Source of the DNA: Emticicia soli
GTDB taxonomy: Bacteria; Bacteroidota; Bacteroidia; Cytophagales; Spirosomataceae
Reading direction: 5' to 3'
Assembly: GCF_037860775.1 (NCBI RefSeq)
Contig: NZ_JBBEWC010000001.1
Span: 186,001 to 250,000 of the forward strand
DNA: 64,000 bases
Shown here: piece after piece, positions 43,215-53,139 of the stretch
How positions within the stretch are numbered: position 1 is the stretch's first letter
How the letters are laid out: each line of letters begins with the position of its first letter
Notes under the pieces: model-generated
The model's database searches: none
What the model was told of the DNA's origin: nothing
Seen by the model: only the letters and a program-made list of their open reading frames with translations
Position numbers and translations under genes: made by a program

Positions 43215-44762
43215 ATGAAATTAAAATCAATATTTATATCAGCTTTGGTTGTTTTGGTTGGCAGTAGCTGTAGTGAATCATATTTTGATATCAATACCAA
43301 CCCTAACTCGTTGCCTACGGCATCGCCAAACTACGTATTTACCAATGCCATAAACACATCGGCTACTAATATTGCCGGCACAAGTGCAGGGCAAGGTTCA
43401 AGTGAAATTGGCTTCTATTGGTCTGGACAGTGGACACAAGGAAACGGATATATCATAAACACTGCCCAATTTGCTTATAACTTCACAAACGGTGATTTTA
43501 ACTATTGGGACAACTACTATGATAATCTGCAGGATTACGAATATGTAATAAATAATGCTGACGCCAATAATCAGAAATTTTTGAAAGGCCCAGCTAAAGT
43601 AATGAAGGCTTTGTTGTATCAACAATTGGTTGATATGTATGGTAATGTGCCGTATTCTGATGCACTCAAAGGAACGGCTTCTCTTGCACCTAAATTTGAT
43701 GACCAGAAAACAATCTATGAAAATCTAATTAAATTGTTAGACGAAGCCATAGTTGATTTAAAAGCAAACGCATTTGCAGGTGCTTTTGTAGGTTCTGATA
43801 TTATTTTCAGAGGAAACACTACGAAATGGGCTCAATTTGCCAACTCTCTTAAACTACGCATATTGATTCGTCAGTCGAAAGTTGCCGGAAGAGAGGCTTA
43901 TATCAAACCTGAAATCAATAAAATTATAAGCGAAGGTAGCGGTTTCATTACTGGCGAAGAAGTAGGTGTTGGTGGCCCTACGTTTTATCTGGCTACAGCC
44001 GGAAAACTAAATCCGGTTTACGACCGTTGGGGATATGATGCAAACGGTGCCAAAAGAGCATTGAACAACTACCCTCGCCCAACACAGTTTTTGATTAATA
44101 CATTGAAAGCCAATGGCGACACCCTTCGTATGAAAAGAATTGCCTATGCTAACAGCGGCGAAAACGGTAATGCGCCGGGCACTAGCTTGTTGAAAGAGGT
44201 TTCGGCCAATTATTCGGGTACTCCGTTTGGTGTGAGCTCTGGGTACTTACCTGCAAATACTGTTCCGCTAGGACCAAGCTTGCTTGTAAAAGGAGAATAT
44301 AACAGACCATATATTTTGATGACAGCATCAGAAGTACAGTTCTTGTTGGCAGAAGCAAAAGAAAGATATGCTGATGTCACATTACCACAAACAGCACAAG
44401 GCTATTTTGAAGAAGGCATCAAGCAATCGTTCCGTGTTTTGGGTGCAAATGTAGCAGGTGCTGAAGCTTACAAAGGTAGCGGAATTGTTAACTACGATTG
44501 GGCTGCATCACCAAACAAGTTGTCGGCCATTGCTATCCAGAAATGGATTTCGTTTGTAAATTTCAATGGCTTAGAAGCATGGGCCGAATACAGAAGAACA
44601 AACTTGCCTGAAACTCCACAAAGTATTCAGCTTGTTGGTGAAACCAAACGCCCGCTTCGCTTCTTTTACCCAAATACCGAATCTGGTTCAAACGGAACTA
44701 ACGTAGAAGCCCAAGGTGCAATTGATGTATTTAGTACAAAATTATTCTGGGATGTAGACTAA
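43215..44762 (+). CDS. SusD/RagB-family surface lipoprotein (pair 1, SusD-like_2 type)
   Basis: 515 residues. Lipoprotein signal with Cys in LVVLVGSSCSESYFD, so lipid-anchored on the outer face of the outer membrane, where it forms the lid of the SusC barrel. The NTNPNSLPTASPNYVFTNAI opening and the helical repeats (YQQLVDMYGNVPYSDALKG; LAEAKERYADVTLP; ISFVNFNGLEAWAEYRR) fit the SusD-like_2 subgroup, which includes many members with non-starch ligands. Translated with the SusC gene 22 bases upstream. A terminator follows. Confidence 0.94.
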   Translation: MKLKSIFISALVVLVGSSCSESYFDINTNPNSLPTASPNYVFTNAINTSATNIAGTSAGQGSSEIGFYWSGQWTQGNGYIINTAQFAYNFTNGDFNYWDNYYDNLQDYEYVINNADANNQKFLKGPAKVMKALLYQQLVDMYGNVPYSDALKGTASLAPKFDDQKTIYENLIKLLDEAIVDLKANAFAGAFVGSDIIFRGNTTKWAQFANSLKLRILIRQSKVAGREAYIKPEINKIISEGSGFITGEEVGVGGPTFYLATAGKLNPVYDRWGYDANGAKRALNNYPRPTQFLINTLKANGDTLRMKRIAYANSGENGNAPGTSLLKEVSANYSGTPFGVSSGYLPANTVPLGPSLLVKGEYNRPYILMTASEVQFLLAEAKERYADVTLPQTAQGYFEEGIKQSFRVLGANVAGAEAYKGSGIVNYDWAASPNKLSAIAIQKWISFVNFNGLEAWAEYRRTNLPETPQSIQLVGETKRPLRFFYPNTESGSNGTNVEAQGAIDVFSTKLFWDVD

Positions 44763-45077
44763 CAAAACTCCCCTTCTTTTTATAAACCCGAGGAGCCTAG
44801 CAATAGGCTCCTTTTTTGCATAAAAAAACGTTAATTGTACTATTTTTAGCTACAGAAATCAGAAAAACCGGTTTAGCAAATAATGAAACATAGTTCCATT
44901 TTTTGGTCAATTTTGTCGAAAATTGTAAGAAAACGGTCGTCAAAATTTCTATGTTCATCGCAGAAGTTATTTAAATTTTTTTAAAAAGTTTCTTTTTTAT
45001 CAGAAAAACACTCTAACTTAGCACTATTGTACATGAAAAAAGTACTTAAAAATTAACTAAACAAACTAACGAACTGT
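44763..45077. other. Intergenic region between SusCD pairs 1 and 2
   Basis: Holds the terminator of pair 1 at 44791-44817, an inverted repeat CAATTTT-GTCG-AAAATTG (44908-44925), the TAACTTA box at 45014-45020, and a leader that shares ACTAAACAAACT with the leader of the first susC. No gene. Confidence 0.6.
44791..44817 (+). terminator. Intrinsic terminator of SusCD pair 1
   Basis: 9-bp perfect stem (44791-44799 with 44804-44812) with a GCAA tetraloop, then six T. Confidence 0.9.
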
Positions 45078-48000
45078 ATGAGGAAACTTCTACTCGCCTG
45101 CTTCATGCTGGCATGGGCAAGCTACGCTTTTGCTCAAGATGTGAATGTAACCGGAAAGGTTACTGCTGATGACGGCTCTGCTCTACCCGGAGTAAGTGTT
45201 GTACTACAAGGAACAAACAGAGGTACACAAACCGATGCCGACGGGAACTACAAAATTTCGGCTACTAAAGGTGGCTCACTTTTATTCAGTTTTATTGGCT
45301 TTGAAACACAAACAGTTGCCGTGGGCAATATGTCTGTTATCAACATTACATTAAAGAGCGATGCTGCTCAATTAAACGAGGTTGTGGTAACCGCTTTGGG
45401 TATCTCTCGTGAGAAAAAATCACTTACTTACACTGCTCAAAGTATCAATTCTGAAAAATTAACTGTATCTCGTGATGCCAACGTGGGTAATGCCCTAGCC
45501 GGTAAAATTGCGGGGGTACATGTATTAGGGCAGTCGGGTGCAAAATTTGGTTCACCAAACATCCGTATTCGTGGTGTAAACTCCCTTACAGGTGGCGACC
45601 CACTTTATGTAGTTGATGGCACACCTGTTGGTAGTATTGCCGACGTAAACATGGACGACGTTGAGAACCTTACTGTATTGAAAGGGCCATCAGCTACGGC
45701 TCTTTATGGTAACCGTGCTTCGGGTGGTGTAATTGTAATTACTACCAAACGTGCCAAATCTGGCGAAACTACTTTCAGTATCAACCATAGTACAACTATG
45801 GACAGAGTAGCGCTTTTACCAAAATACCAAAACGAATACGGCGGTGGCTATTCTCAGGACTGGGAGACATTTGAGTATAACCCTGCTATTCACCCGGCTT
45901 CATGGGCTTCGTTTAACGGACAAAAAATGTTAGATTACTCGGCTGATGAAAGCTGGGGGCCACGCTTAGATGGCTCGCCTCACCGTTCGGCTTTTTCTTG
46001 GCAACAAGGTCCGCAATTCGGACAGCTAACGCCTTACGAAGCTTCACCTAACAACGTTAGAGATTTCTTCGAAAAACCATTCAGCCATAACACCAACCTT
46101 GCTTTTGCAAAAGGTGGCGATAATTTCCAGAGCCGTGTTTCTTACACACATTTAGATAATAATGGTATTATTCCTAACAGTAAGCAACTACGTGATTTTA
46201 TAAGTGCGAAAAACACCTTTAACCTTACCAAGAAGTTTTCAGCAACACTTGATATTACTTATTCAGCTACCCGTGCGAAAAACGTACCTGCTGATAACTA
46301 TGGTTCATCAGGTAGTACAACCGGAAGCATGGGCTTATCAGGTACTATTCCTGTAGCAACTGTGGGTTATAACCAAACAGTTGGCTCATTTAATCAGTGG
46401 TTCCAACGTCAGTTAAAAATTGAAGACTTAAGAAACTATAAGAACCCTGATGGTACCTATAGAAGTTGGAATATTGGTGGCCCGCTTGATCCAAAACCAA
46501 AATACTGGGACAGCCCATATACCCAGGTATATGACAACACTAACCTAAATAATAACGACCGTATTTATGGTAGTTTTGGTTTAAATTATAAAATCTTTGA
46601 TTTCTTAACGGCTTCGGTTACAACCCGTAGAGACTGGAGAAACTACTATGGCGAAGGTAGAATTGCTTACGGTACATTAAATGCTGGTGGTTTAGGTGCT
46701 TATGCAAATTATAATACTACAGGTTACGAAAATAACCACGAAGCAATATTGGCATTAGATAAAACCCTTGGTAAAGTGTCTATCATTGCTACTGCTGGTG
46801 GTAATATCAGATATTCTAAAACAACAGTATTATCTCAATCAACTGTTGGTGGCCTTACATCGCCTAGTTTCTATAATATTGGCGCATCAAAAGACCGTCC
46901 GGCTGTAACAAATAACTTATTTGAAAGACAAGTAAACAGTTTATTTGGTAGTGCAAGTATCGGGTATGACAATACTTACTTCTTAGAAGGTACTATCCGT
47001 AACGACTGGTCGTCAACGCTTCCTGTAGCGCACAACTCTTACATTTATCCTTCAATTGGTGGTAGTGTTGTGGTTTCAGAATTGTTGCCTAAAAACAGTG
47101 TATTGTCGTTTGCAAAAGTAAGAGCCAGCTACGCACAAGTAGGTACTGACGTAGATCCATATAGAATTTATCAACTTTATGATATTGGCAACCCTTATGG
47201 TTCTAACCCTACATTATACCCTCGTACACAGTTACCAAATGCTGACCTAAAACCAGGTTTATCGTCTGCATATGAAGGTGGTATTGACTTGAAATTCTTG
47301 AATAACCGTATCAGTGTAGAATTCACCGCTTATAAAAACAAAAACAAGAATCAGATTCTTGGATTATCGGTTCCTCCGGCTAGTGGATATGCATCTACCC
47401 TTATCAATGCTGGTCTTATTCAAACGCAAGGTTTTGAATTGCACATCGGAGCTACTCCTATCAAAACTTCAACAGGTTTTACTTGGGACATGGATATCAA
47501 CTTCGACCGCAACACTTCAAAAATCGTAGAATTATCTGAAGGTCTATCTAATTTCCAATTGGGTGGCCCAACCTGGAGAACGCTTACCGTAAATGCTCGT
47601 GTTGGTGAGCAATGGGGTATACTACAAGGTAGAGGATATGTAACTAACGATAAAGGAGAGAAAGTTGTTGGTCCAGACGGCCATTATCTGGCTCAGGATA
47701 ACAAGTTACTAGGTTCTGTTCTTCCTAAATTCAAAGGCGGATTCCTAAACGTAGTTACTTACAAAAACTTCTCGTTCCGTGCTAACATCGACTTTATCGT
47801 AGGTGGTAAGTTCTTCTCAACTACTCGTATGTTTAACGCTTATGCAGGTTTGGCAGCAGAAACAGCTGGCTTAAACGAATTAGGCAACCCAAAACGTGAT
47901 CCTGTATCAGAAGGAGGTGGTATTTTATTGCCAGGCGTAACAGCAGATGGTAAACCAAATACTGTTCGTGTAGAAACACAATCGTTCTATGAAGATAAAA

Positions 48001-48266
48001 TGTTTGCCTTCAATGAAGCTTGGATCTACGACCAGACTTACGTAAAATTAAGAGAAGTATCATTAGGCTATAGCTTCCCTAAAGGCTTTTTGAATAACAA
48101 AGCGATTAAATCTGCAAGAGTTGCCTTAATCGTTCGTAATCCTGTGTTGATTTACAGTGCCGCAGGTGGTGGTATCGATATTTCAGAAGCAGAGGTTTAC
48201 TGGACAGAGGGTGGGCAGCTACCTCCGGTTCGTTCTTTTGGTATCAATCTTAACTTAGGGTTCTAA
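45078..48266 (+). CDS. SusC/RagA-type TonB-linked outer membrane receptor (pair 2)
   Basis: 1062 residues with the same layout as pair 1: signal peptide MRKLLLACFMLAWASYAFAQ, carboxypeptidase-regulatory-like domain, EVVVTALG, plug (IRIRGVNSLTGGDPLYVVDG, SGGVIVITTKRA) and barrel ending INLNLGF. Unlike SusC 1 the plug keeps the usual RIRG-x-x-S pattern. The N-terminal 110 residues are close to SusC 1 at both protein and DNA level, including the bases around the ATG, which suggests duplication or recombination of the front end. Partner SusD lies 55 bases downstream. Ligand unknown. Confidence 0.96.
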   Translation: MRKLLLACFMLAWASYAFAQDVNVTGKVTADDGSALPGVSVVLQGTNRGTQTDADGNYKISATKGGSLLFSFIGFETQTVAVGNMSVINITLKSDAAQLNEVVVTALGISREKKSLTYTAQSINSEKLTVSRDANVGNALAGKIAGVHVLGQSGAKFGSPNIRIRGVNSLTGGDPLYVVDGTPVGSIADVNMDDVENLTVLKGPSATALYGNRASGGVIVITTKRAKSGETTFSINHSTTMDRVALLPKYQNEYGGGYSQDWETFEYNPAIHPASWASFNGQKMLDYSADESWGPRLDGSPHRSAFSWQQGPQFGQLTPYEASPNNVRDFFEKPFSHNTNLAFAKGGDNFQSRVSYTHLDNNGIIPNSKQLRDFISAKNTFNLTKKFSATLDITYSATRAKNVPADNYGSSGSTTGSMGLSGTIPVATVGYNQTVGSFNQWFQRQLKIEDLRNYKNPDGTYRSWNIGGPLDPKPKYWDSPYTQVYDNTNLNNNDRIYGSFGLNYKIFDFLTASVTTRRDWRNYYGEGRIAYGTLNAGGLGAYANYNTTGYENNHEAILALDKTLGKVSIIATAGGNIRYSKTTVLSQSTVGGLTSPSFYNIGASKDRPAVTNNLFERQVNSLFGSASIGYDNTYFLEGTIRNDWSSTLPVAHNSYIYPSIGGSVVVSELLPKNSVLSFAKVRASYAQVGTDVDPYRIYQLYDIGNPYGSNPTLYPRTQLPNADLKPGLSSAYEGGIDLKFLNNRISVEFTAYKNKNKNQILGLSVPPASGYASTLINAGLIQTQGFELHIGATPIKTSTGFTWDMDINFDRNTSKIVELSEGLSNFQLGGPTWRTLTVNARVGEQWGILQGRGYVTNDKGEKVVGPDGHYLAQDNKLLGSVLPKFKGGFLNVVTYKNFSFRANIDFIVGGKFFSTTRMFNAYAGLAAETAGLNELGNPKRDPVSEGGGILLPGVTADGKPNTVRVETQSFYEDKMFAFNEAWIYDQTYVKLREVSLGYSFPKGFLNNKAIKSARVALIVRNPVLIYSAAGGGIDISEAEVYWTEGGQLPPVRSFGINLNLGF

Positions 48267-48321
48267 TTTTAGAAATTCAGTACGAAAACTGTTTTCATAC
48301 TGCTAAAATACAATTGAAAAA

Positions 48322-49764
48322 ATGAAAAAAATAATAGCATATAAATCATTAGCAGTGGCGCTTGGCTTAACGATTGCCACTACGTCGTGTGACCCGGGTG
48401 ATTTTGGCGATATGAACGTCAGTTCTAATAACCCAGCAGCACCAAATACTGCTAGTTTCCTTACAGGAGCTTTACGTAATATTGGCCAAATGACAACCGA
48501 TATGGTTCCGGCATTATATACGCAGCAATTCGGAGATATTACTTACATTGAAGAATCTCGTTATAAAACTATCAATTTTAACTTTGGCGGTTATTATACA
48601 GGTCCTTTAGTGGCTTATCAGTCAATTATTGATTTAAATACTGATGAGGCAACTAAAACTACTGCGGCCGCAAATGGTTCAAACGAAAACCAGATTGCTA
48701 TTGCACGTATTGCCAAAGCATACACTTATATGTGGATGACTGACCGCTGGGGTGATATTCCGTATTCTCAGGCTTTGAAAGGTAAAGAAAACTTTAGCCC
48801 TGCTTACGATTCACAACAAGCAATCTATACAGACTTGTTTAAGGAGTTGAAAGAAGCACAGGCTCAATTTAATAGCGGAGCAACTGTAAAAGGTGATATT
48901 TTACTAAACGGTAATACAACTCGTTGGAAAAAATTTGCCAATACACTACGTATGATTATGGCACTTCGCCTTTCGAAAGTAGATGCAGCCAAAGGTAAAG
49001 CCGAATTTGTGGCTGCAATGGCTGATGGTCCGCTAGCTTCAAACGCTGATAACGTAAAATATGGTTATCTGTCTGAAGCTAACAATGAGCACCCGCTTTA
49101 TAACAACTACATTACTACAAACCGTAAAGATTATGCAGTAAGTAGTACTTTCATGAATTATCTGGTTAAAATCGGAGACCCTCGTATTCCTGCATTTGCA
49201 GACCCAAACATCGAGCAAAAATACATTGGCGTTCCATACGGAGTATTCCCTCCTACCTGGAAAGCACAAGATGTATCTTTGGCTGCTACTGCAATACGTC
49301 AACAAAACTCATCGGTTAATGTAGTAACTTATGCACAAGTATTATTTTCTGAGGCAGAAGCAGCTAAATTAGGATGGATTACAGGCGATGCTAAAGCATT
49401 ATATGAAAGTGCCATTAAGGCATCGTTAGAACAATGGCTTGGTGCAGGTGCTACCGAAGCTGTAGTTAGTGCTTTCTTACAAAAACCAGATGTTAAGTAT
49501 GATGATGCAAGAGCATTGGAGCTGATAGGAACACAAAAATGGATTGCCTTATTTTACCAAGGCAATGAAGCATGGGCTGAGTGGCGTCGTACAGGGTATC
49601 CTGTATTAACTCCTCCGGCTAATGCATTAAATCCAAGCGGCCAGATTCCTAATCGTTTAGCGTACCCTGTTACTGAACGAACTTTGAACAAAGTTAACTA
49701 TGACAAGGCCGTGGCTACACAAGGAGCCGACACCCAGGATACGAAAGTATGGTGGGATAAATAA
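48322..49764 (+). CDS. SusD/RagB-family surface lipoprotein (pair 2, SusD-like_2 type)
   Basis: 480 residues. Lipoprotein signal with Cys in LTIATTSCDPGDFGDMN. The N-terminal NVSSNNPAAPNTASFLTGAL and helical blocks (YTYMWMTDRWGDIPYSQALK; WIALFYQGNEAWAEWRRTGY) match the SusD-like_2 group, as in pair 1. The two SusD proteins share the ending style (ST/DTK-x-WW-like: DTKVWWDK here, STKLFWDVD in pair 1), which suggests common descent of the whole pair. A terminator follows at 49796-49821. Confidence 0.93.
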   Translation: MKKIIAYKSLAVALGLTIATTSCDPGDFGDMNVSSNNPAAPNTASFLTGALRNIGQMTTDMVPALYTQQFGDITYIEESRYKTINFNFGGYYTGPLVAYQSIIDLNTDEATKTTAAANGSNENQIAIARIAKAYTYMWMTDRWGDIPYSQALKGKENFSPAYDSQQAIYTDLFKELKEAQAQFNSGATVKGDILLNGNTTRWKKFANTLRMIMALRLSKVDAAKGKAEFVAAMADGPLASNADNVKYGYLSEANNEHPLYNNYITTNRKDYAVSSTFMNYLVKIGDPRIPAFADPNIEQKYIGVPYGVFPPTWKAQDVSLAATAIRQQNSSVNVVTYAQVLFSEAEAAKLGWITGDAKALYESAIKASLEQWLGAGATEAVVSAFLQKPDVKYDDARALELIGTQKWIALFYQGNEAWAEWRRTGYPVLTPPANALNPSGQIPNRLAYPVTERTLNKVNYDKAVATQGADTQDTKVWWDK

Positions 49765-49795
49765 GCATAATTACCGAAACACATATATCGCAAAG

Positions 49796-49821
49796 AGGCA
49801 GCCACTAGGTTGCCTTTTTTG
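49796..49821 (+). terminator. Intrinsic terminator of SusCD pair 2
   Basis: 8-bp stem with one G-T pair (49796-49803 with 49808-49815), ACTA loop, then a T-run. Confidence 0.85.
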
Positions 49822-49998
49822 TTGGTTAAGTACAATTTTTAGAAAAATTTAATATACTTCTAAAAACAAAAGTCTTAACTAAAAAAAATACCAATTTAAA
49901 TTCCACAAAAAACTAATAATCAACTACTTACAAACCTGCACTTGTCTATTCTATTAAAATTATTCAAACTAGTGCAAACCTTTTTTTAAAAGAAAATT

Positions 49999-50030
49999 TT
50001 GCTTTTTGAATTTTCTCTCTGTTATTTTTG
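49999..50030 (+). promoter_or_regulatory. Predicted promoter of SusCD pair 3
   Basis: TTG (49999-50001), 21 bases, TATTTTTG (50023-50030). The transcript should start near 50037. Confidence 0.65.
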
Positions 50031-50034
50031 TATG

Positions 50035-50061
50035 AAGATTGTTATAACAATCTTTTTTTTT
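50035..50061 (+). promoter_or_regulatory. 20-base perfect palindrome at the susC 3 start site, followed by T-run
   Basis: 50035-50054 is its own reverse complement (AAGATTGTTAT and its mirror), then T to 50061. It overlaps the predicted start of transcription, so it is either an operator for a dimeric repressor or a terminator-like structure at the very 5' end of the RNA. Confidence 0.55.
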
Positions 50062-50095
50062 CAGTAAAAACAAACTAAAAACCAAACAAACGATT

Positions 50096-53000
50096 ATGAA
50101 GAAATCTCTTCTACCAAGCCTTTTTTTGGTATTGTTTTGGACTGTGCAAGTTTTTGCGCAAGATAAAACTGTATCCGGTAAGGTTACATCAGCTGATGAT
50201 GGTTCGGCTCTTCCGGGTGTGAGTGTTACAGTAAAAGGCACTACCAAAGGTACAACAACAAATGCAGATGGCGCCTACACTATTTCAGTGCCTGGCAATG
50301 CAACCCTTACGTTTAGCTTTATTGGTTTTGTTACACAACAAGTGCCTGTAAACAACCGAGCAGTTATTAATTTACAATTGGCTTCTGATGCGCAAGAACT
50401 TGCCGAAGCAATTGTTGTAGGTTACGGTACTACCTCAAGCATCAAAAAAACAGGTGCAGTAGGCGTGGTAGGCTCTGAGAAAATCGAGAATACTCCATTT
50501 ACATCTGTTGATAAAGCTATCCAAGGTCGTGTAGCAGGTTTGCAGTCGGCAGGTGGTTCAGGCCAACCAGGTTCGGTGCAAAATATCCGTATCCGTGGTA
50601 TTGGCTCGATGACAGCCGGTTCTGACCCTCTATATGTAGTTGACGGTATACCTATCAACTCAGGAGATTTAACAAGAAACACTACTACTGCCAATGCTTT
50701 GGCTGGTATTAACCCAAATGACATTGAAAGTGTAACTGTTTTGAAAGATGCAGCTTCTTCTTCAATTTATGGTTCTCGTGCTGCCAATGGTGTAATCTTG
50801 ATTACAACTAAAAAAGGTAAAGCCGGAAAAACCAAAGTACGTTTCGATACTGAGATTGGTGTAGCCGATATTGCTTATCTGAGTGATGCTAACCGCCCTT
50901 TGAATACTGCAGAATGGCGTGAATTAACAGCCGAAGGTCTGGTAAATGGTGGCCGTGCTGCCGACATGACAGCTGCTCTTGCAACCGTTGATCAAAACTT
51001 CAGAACTAACTCTGGTGTTGATACAGACTGGTTAAAAGAAGTAACACGTGTTGGTACTCAACAACAATACAACCTCTCGCTAAGCGGTGGTAATGAAAAA
51101 ACTCAGTTCTACTTTTCAGGTGGTTATTTCAAACAAGAAGGTACTGTTATCGAGTCACTTTTTGATCGTTTTACAGGTAATTTAAATCTAACAAACAAAA
51201 TCACTGATAAATTGACTTTGAAAGCAAACCTGATGCTTTCGTCAACAGGCCAGAAAGGCCCTGGTAATGGTGGTTTGTTTGCAAACCCTGTATTAACTGC
51301 TTACTTCTTGTTGCCATCTTATGCTCCAAGACTTGCGGATGGTACTATTAACACAGTTGGCCCTGACTTCCCGAATGGTGCACTTTACAATCCATTAGCT
51401 ATTGCAACGATGGATAAAAGAAAAACTTCAGGTATGAAAGGTATCTCAACTGTTGCTTTAGAGTATCAGGTATTGAAAGATTTAAAACTATCTTCTAAAA
51501 TTGGTATTGATTACAACAATTTTGAAGAAGATATTTATAACAACCCTTTCTATGGCGATGGTAGAAATGATGCTGGTCGTGCTTACAGATTCTATACTCG
51601 TTATTTCAACTGGGTTTGGACAAACCTTGCTGATTATACTTGGGACATCACTAAAAACGATGACTATGTGTTGAATATCATAGCTGGTTACGAAGCACAA
51701 AAATCGCAACAATATACTTCAAACGTTGCTACTTTTGGCCTTCCTGGCAACTTGAATGTTATTGTTCCTTCAGCCGGTTCGGTTTATAACTCAGCAGTTG
51801 GTTCAAACAGCGACTATACTTTCGCTTCTGCTCTTGCAATGGCAAACTTCTCGGTAAAAAACAAATATGTATTATCTGGTAGTTTCCGTAGAGATGGTTC
51901 GTCAAGATTCGGTATTAACAACAGATACGGTAACTTCTGGTCTGTAGGTGGTGCGTGGAATATCCACAAAGAAAACTTTATGACAGACATTACTTGGATT
52001 GACCAATTGAAATTAAGAGCTTCATACGGTGTAAATGGTAACGCAGCTATTGGTAACTACGACTGGAGACCTACTTATGCTTATGGTTCAGGTTATAACT
52101 ACCTAGGCTTAACAGGTAGCGGCCCAGATGCAGTAGGTAACGTAAACCTTACTTGGGAAGAAAACCGTCCGTTCGATATTGGTTTTGACTTAACAATGTT
52201 GAAAAAACGCTTAAACTTTACGTTTGAGTGGTACACAAGAAAAACTACTAACTTGTTGCTAGATGAGCCATTGTCTCGTACATCTGGTTTCTCAAGCTTT
52301 AAAAACAACATTGGTTCATTACAAAACCAAGGTGTTGAGATTTCGGTTTCTGGTACTCCGGTTGTTGCTGGTGATTTCTCATGGGATGCAGCCTTTAACA
52401 TCTCTTTGAACAAAAACAAAATCTTAGCTCTTGTAAACAATGCAGATCAGGTATCTGGTGCGTTTATCAGAAGAGTTGGAGAAGACTTCCAATCTTTCTA
52501 CGTAAGAGACTGGGCCGGTGTTGACCCTGCTAACGGTAACCCATTGTGGTATATCGACGATACTCGTACAGAAACAACAAGCGTTTATAACAATGCAAAA
52601 CAACAAATTGTTGGTTCTGCTACTCCAAGAGCATTCGGTAGCTTAAGCTCTACTTTCAACTACAAAGGTTTAAGCCTTGACTTCATGTTTTACTATAACT
52701 TCGGAAACTTAGTACGTGATAGCTGGGCTAACTATACACAAAGTGATGGCTATAATGCAACTTTCAACAGAGTAGCTGCACAGCTTGACAGATGGCAAAA
52801 ACCTGGCGACATCACAAACGTGCCTAAATATGTTTACGGTGGTGCTAACGCTACAAACTCATTGTCGAGCAGATTCCTATATGGTGGAGACTATATCCGT
52901 TTAAGAGATATTACTTTGGGTTATACATTACCAACAAACCTTATCTCGAAAATCAAATTGAGCAATGTAAAAGTATATGTTAGAGGTAGCAATATCTTGA

Positions 53001-53116
53001 CGTGGGTTAAGGACAAAAACTTACCTTACGACCCAGAAACATACATCAACAGTTCAACAAACTTAGATGTTTACCTTCCTAAAACTGTTACAGGTGGCTT
53101 ACAAGTTGCGTTTTAA
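50096..53116 (+). CDS. SusC/RagA-type TonB-linked outer membrane receptor (pair 3)
   Basis: 1006 residues. Signal peptide MKKSLLPSLFLVLFWTVQVFAQ, carboxypeptidase-regulatory-like domain (VSGKVTSADDGSALPGVSV), then EAIVVGYGTTSSIKKTGAVG, the commonest SusC plug start, plug motifs IRIRGIGSMTAGSDPLYVVD and NGVILITTKKG, and the barrel. It belongs to the mainstream SusC type, unlike pairs 1 and 2. Partner SusD begins 23 bases downstream. It has its own promoter and a palindrome at the start site. Ligand unknown. Confidence 0.96.
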   Translation: MKKSLLPSLFLVLFWTVQVFAQDKTVSGKVTSADDGSALPGVSVTVKGTTKGTTTNADGAYTISVPGNATLTFSFIGFVTQQVPVNNRAVINLQLASDAQELAEAIVVGYGTTSSIKKTGAVGVVGSEKIENTPFTSVDKAIQGRVAGLQSAGGSGQPGSVQNIRIRGIGSMTAGSDPLYVVDGIPINSGDLTRNTTTANALAGINPNDIESVTVLKDAASSSIYGSRAANGVILITTKKGKAGKTKVRFDTEIGVADIAYLSDANRPLNTAEWRELTAEGLVNGGRAADMTAALATVDQNFRTNSGVDTDWLKEVTRVGTQQQYNLSLSGGNEKTQFYFSGGYFKQEGTVIESLFDRFTGNLNLTNKITDKLTLKANLMLSSTGQKGPGNGGLFANPVLTAYFLLPSYAPRLADGTINTVGPDFPNGALYNPLAIATMDKRKTSGMKGISTVALEYQVLKDLKLSSKIGIDYNNFEEDIYNNPFYGDGRNDAGRAYRFYTRYFNWVWTNLADYTWDITKNDDYVLNIIAGYEAQKSQQYTSNVATFGLPGNLNVIVPSAGSVYNSAVGSNSDYTFASALAMANFSVKNKYVLSGSFRRDGSSRFGINNRYGNFWSVGGAWNIHKENFMTDITWIDQLKLRASYGVNGNAAIGNYDWRPTYAYGSGYNYLGLTGSGPDAVGNVNLTWEENRPFDIGFDLTMLKKRLNFTFEWYTRKTTNLLLDEPLSRTSGFSSFKNNIGSLQNQGVEISVSGTPVVAGDFSWDAAFNISLNKNKILALVNNADQVSGAFIRRVGEDFQSFYVRDWAGVDPANGNPLWYIDDTRTETTSVYNNAKQQIVGSATPRAFGSLSSTFNYKGLSLDFMFYYNFGNLVRDSWANYTQSDGYNATFNRVAAQLDRWQKPGDITNVPKYVYGGANATNSLSSRFLYGGDYIRLRDITLGYTLPTNLISKIKLSNVKVYVRGSNILTWVKDKNLPYDPETYINSSTNLDVYLPKTVTGGLQVAF

Positions 53117-53139
53117 TACAAAATCTCTAAAGAAACATC

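Larger units (their letters stand above)
49765..50095. other. Intergenic region between SusCD pairs 2 and 3
   Basis: Very AT-rich. It carries the terminator of pair 2, a complete promoter at 49999-50030 and a 20-base perfect palindrome at 50035-50054 followed by T-run, then the leader of susC 3. No gene. Confidence 0.65.
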
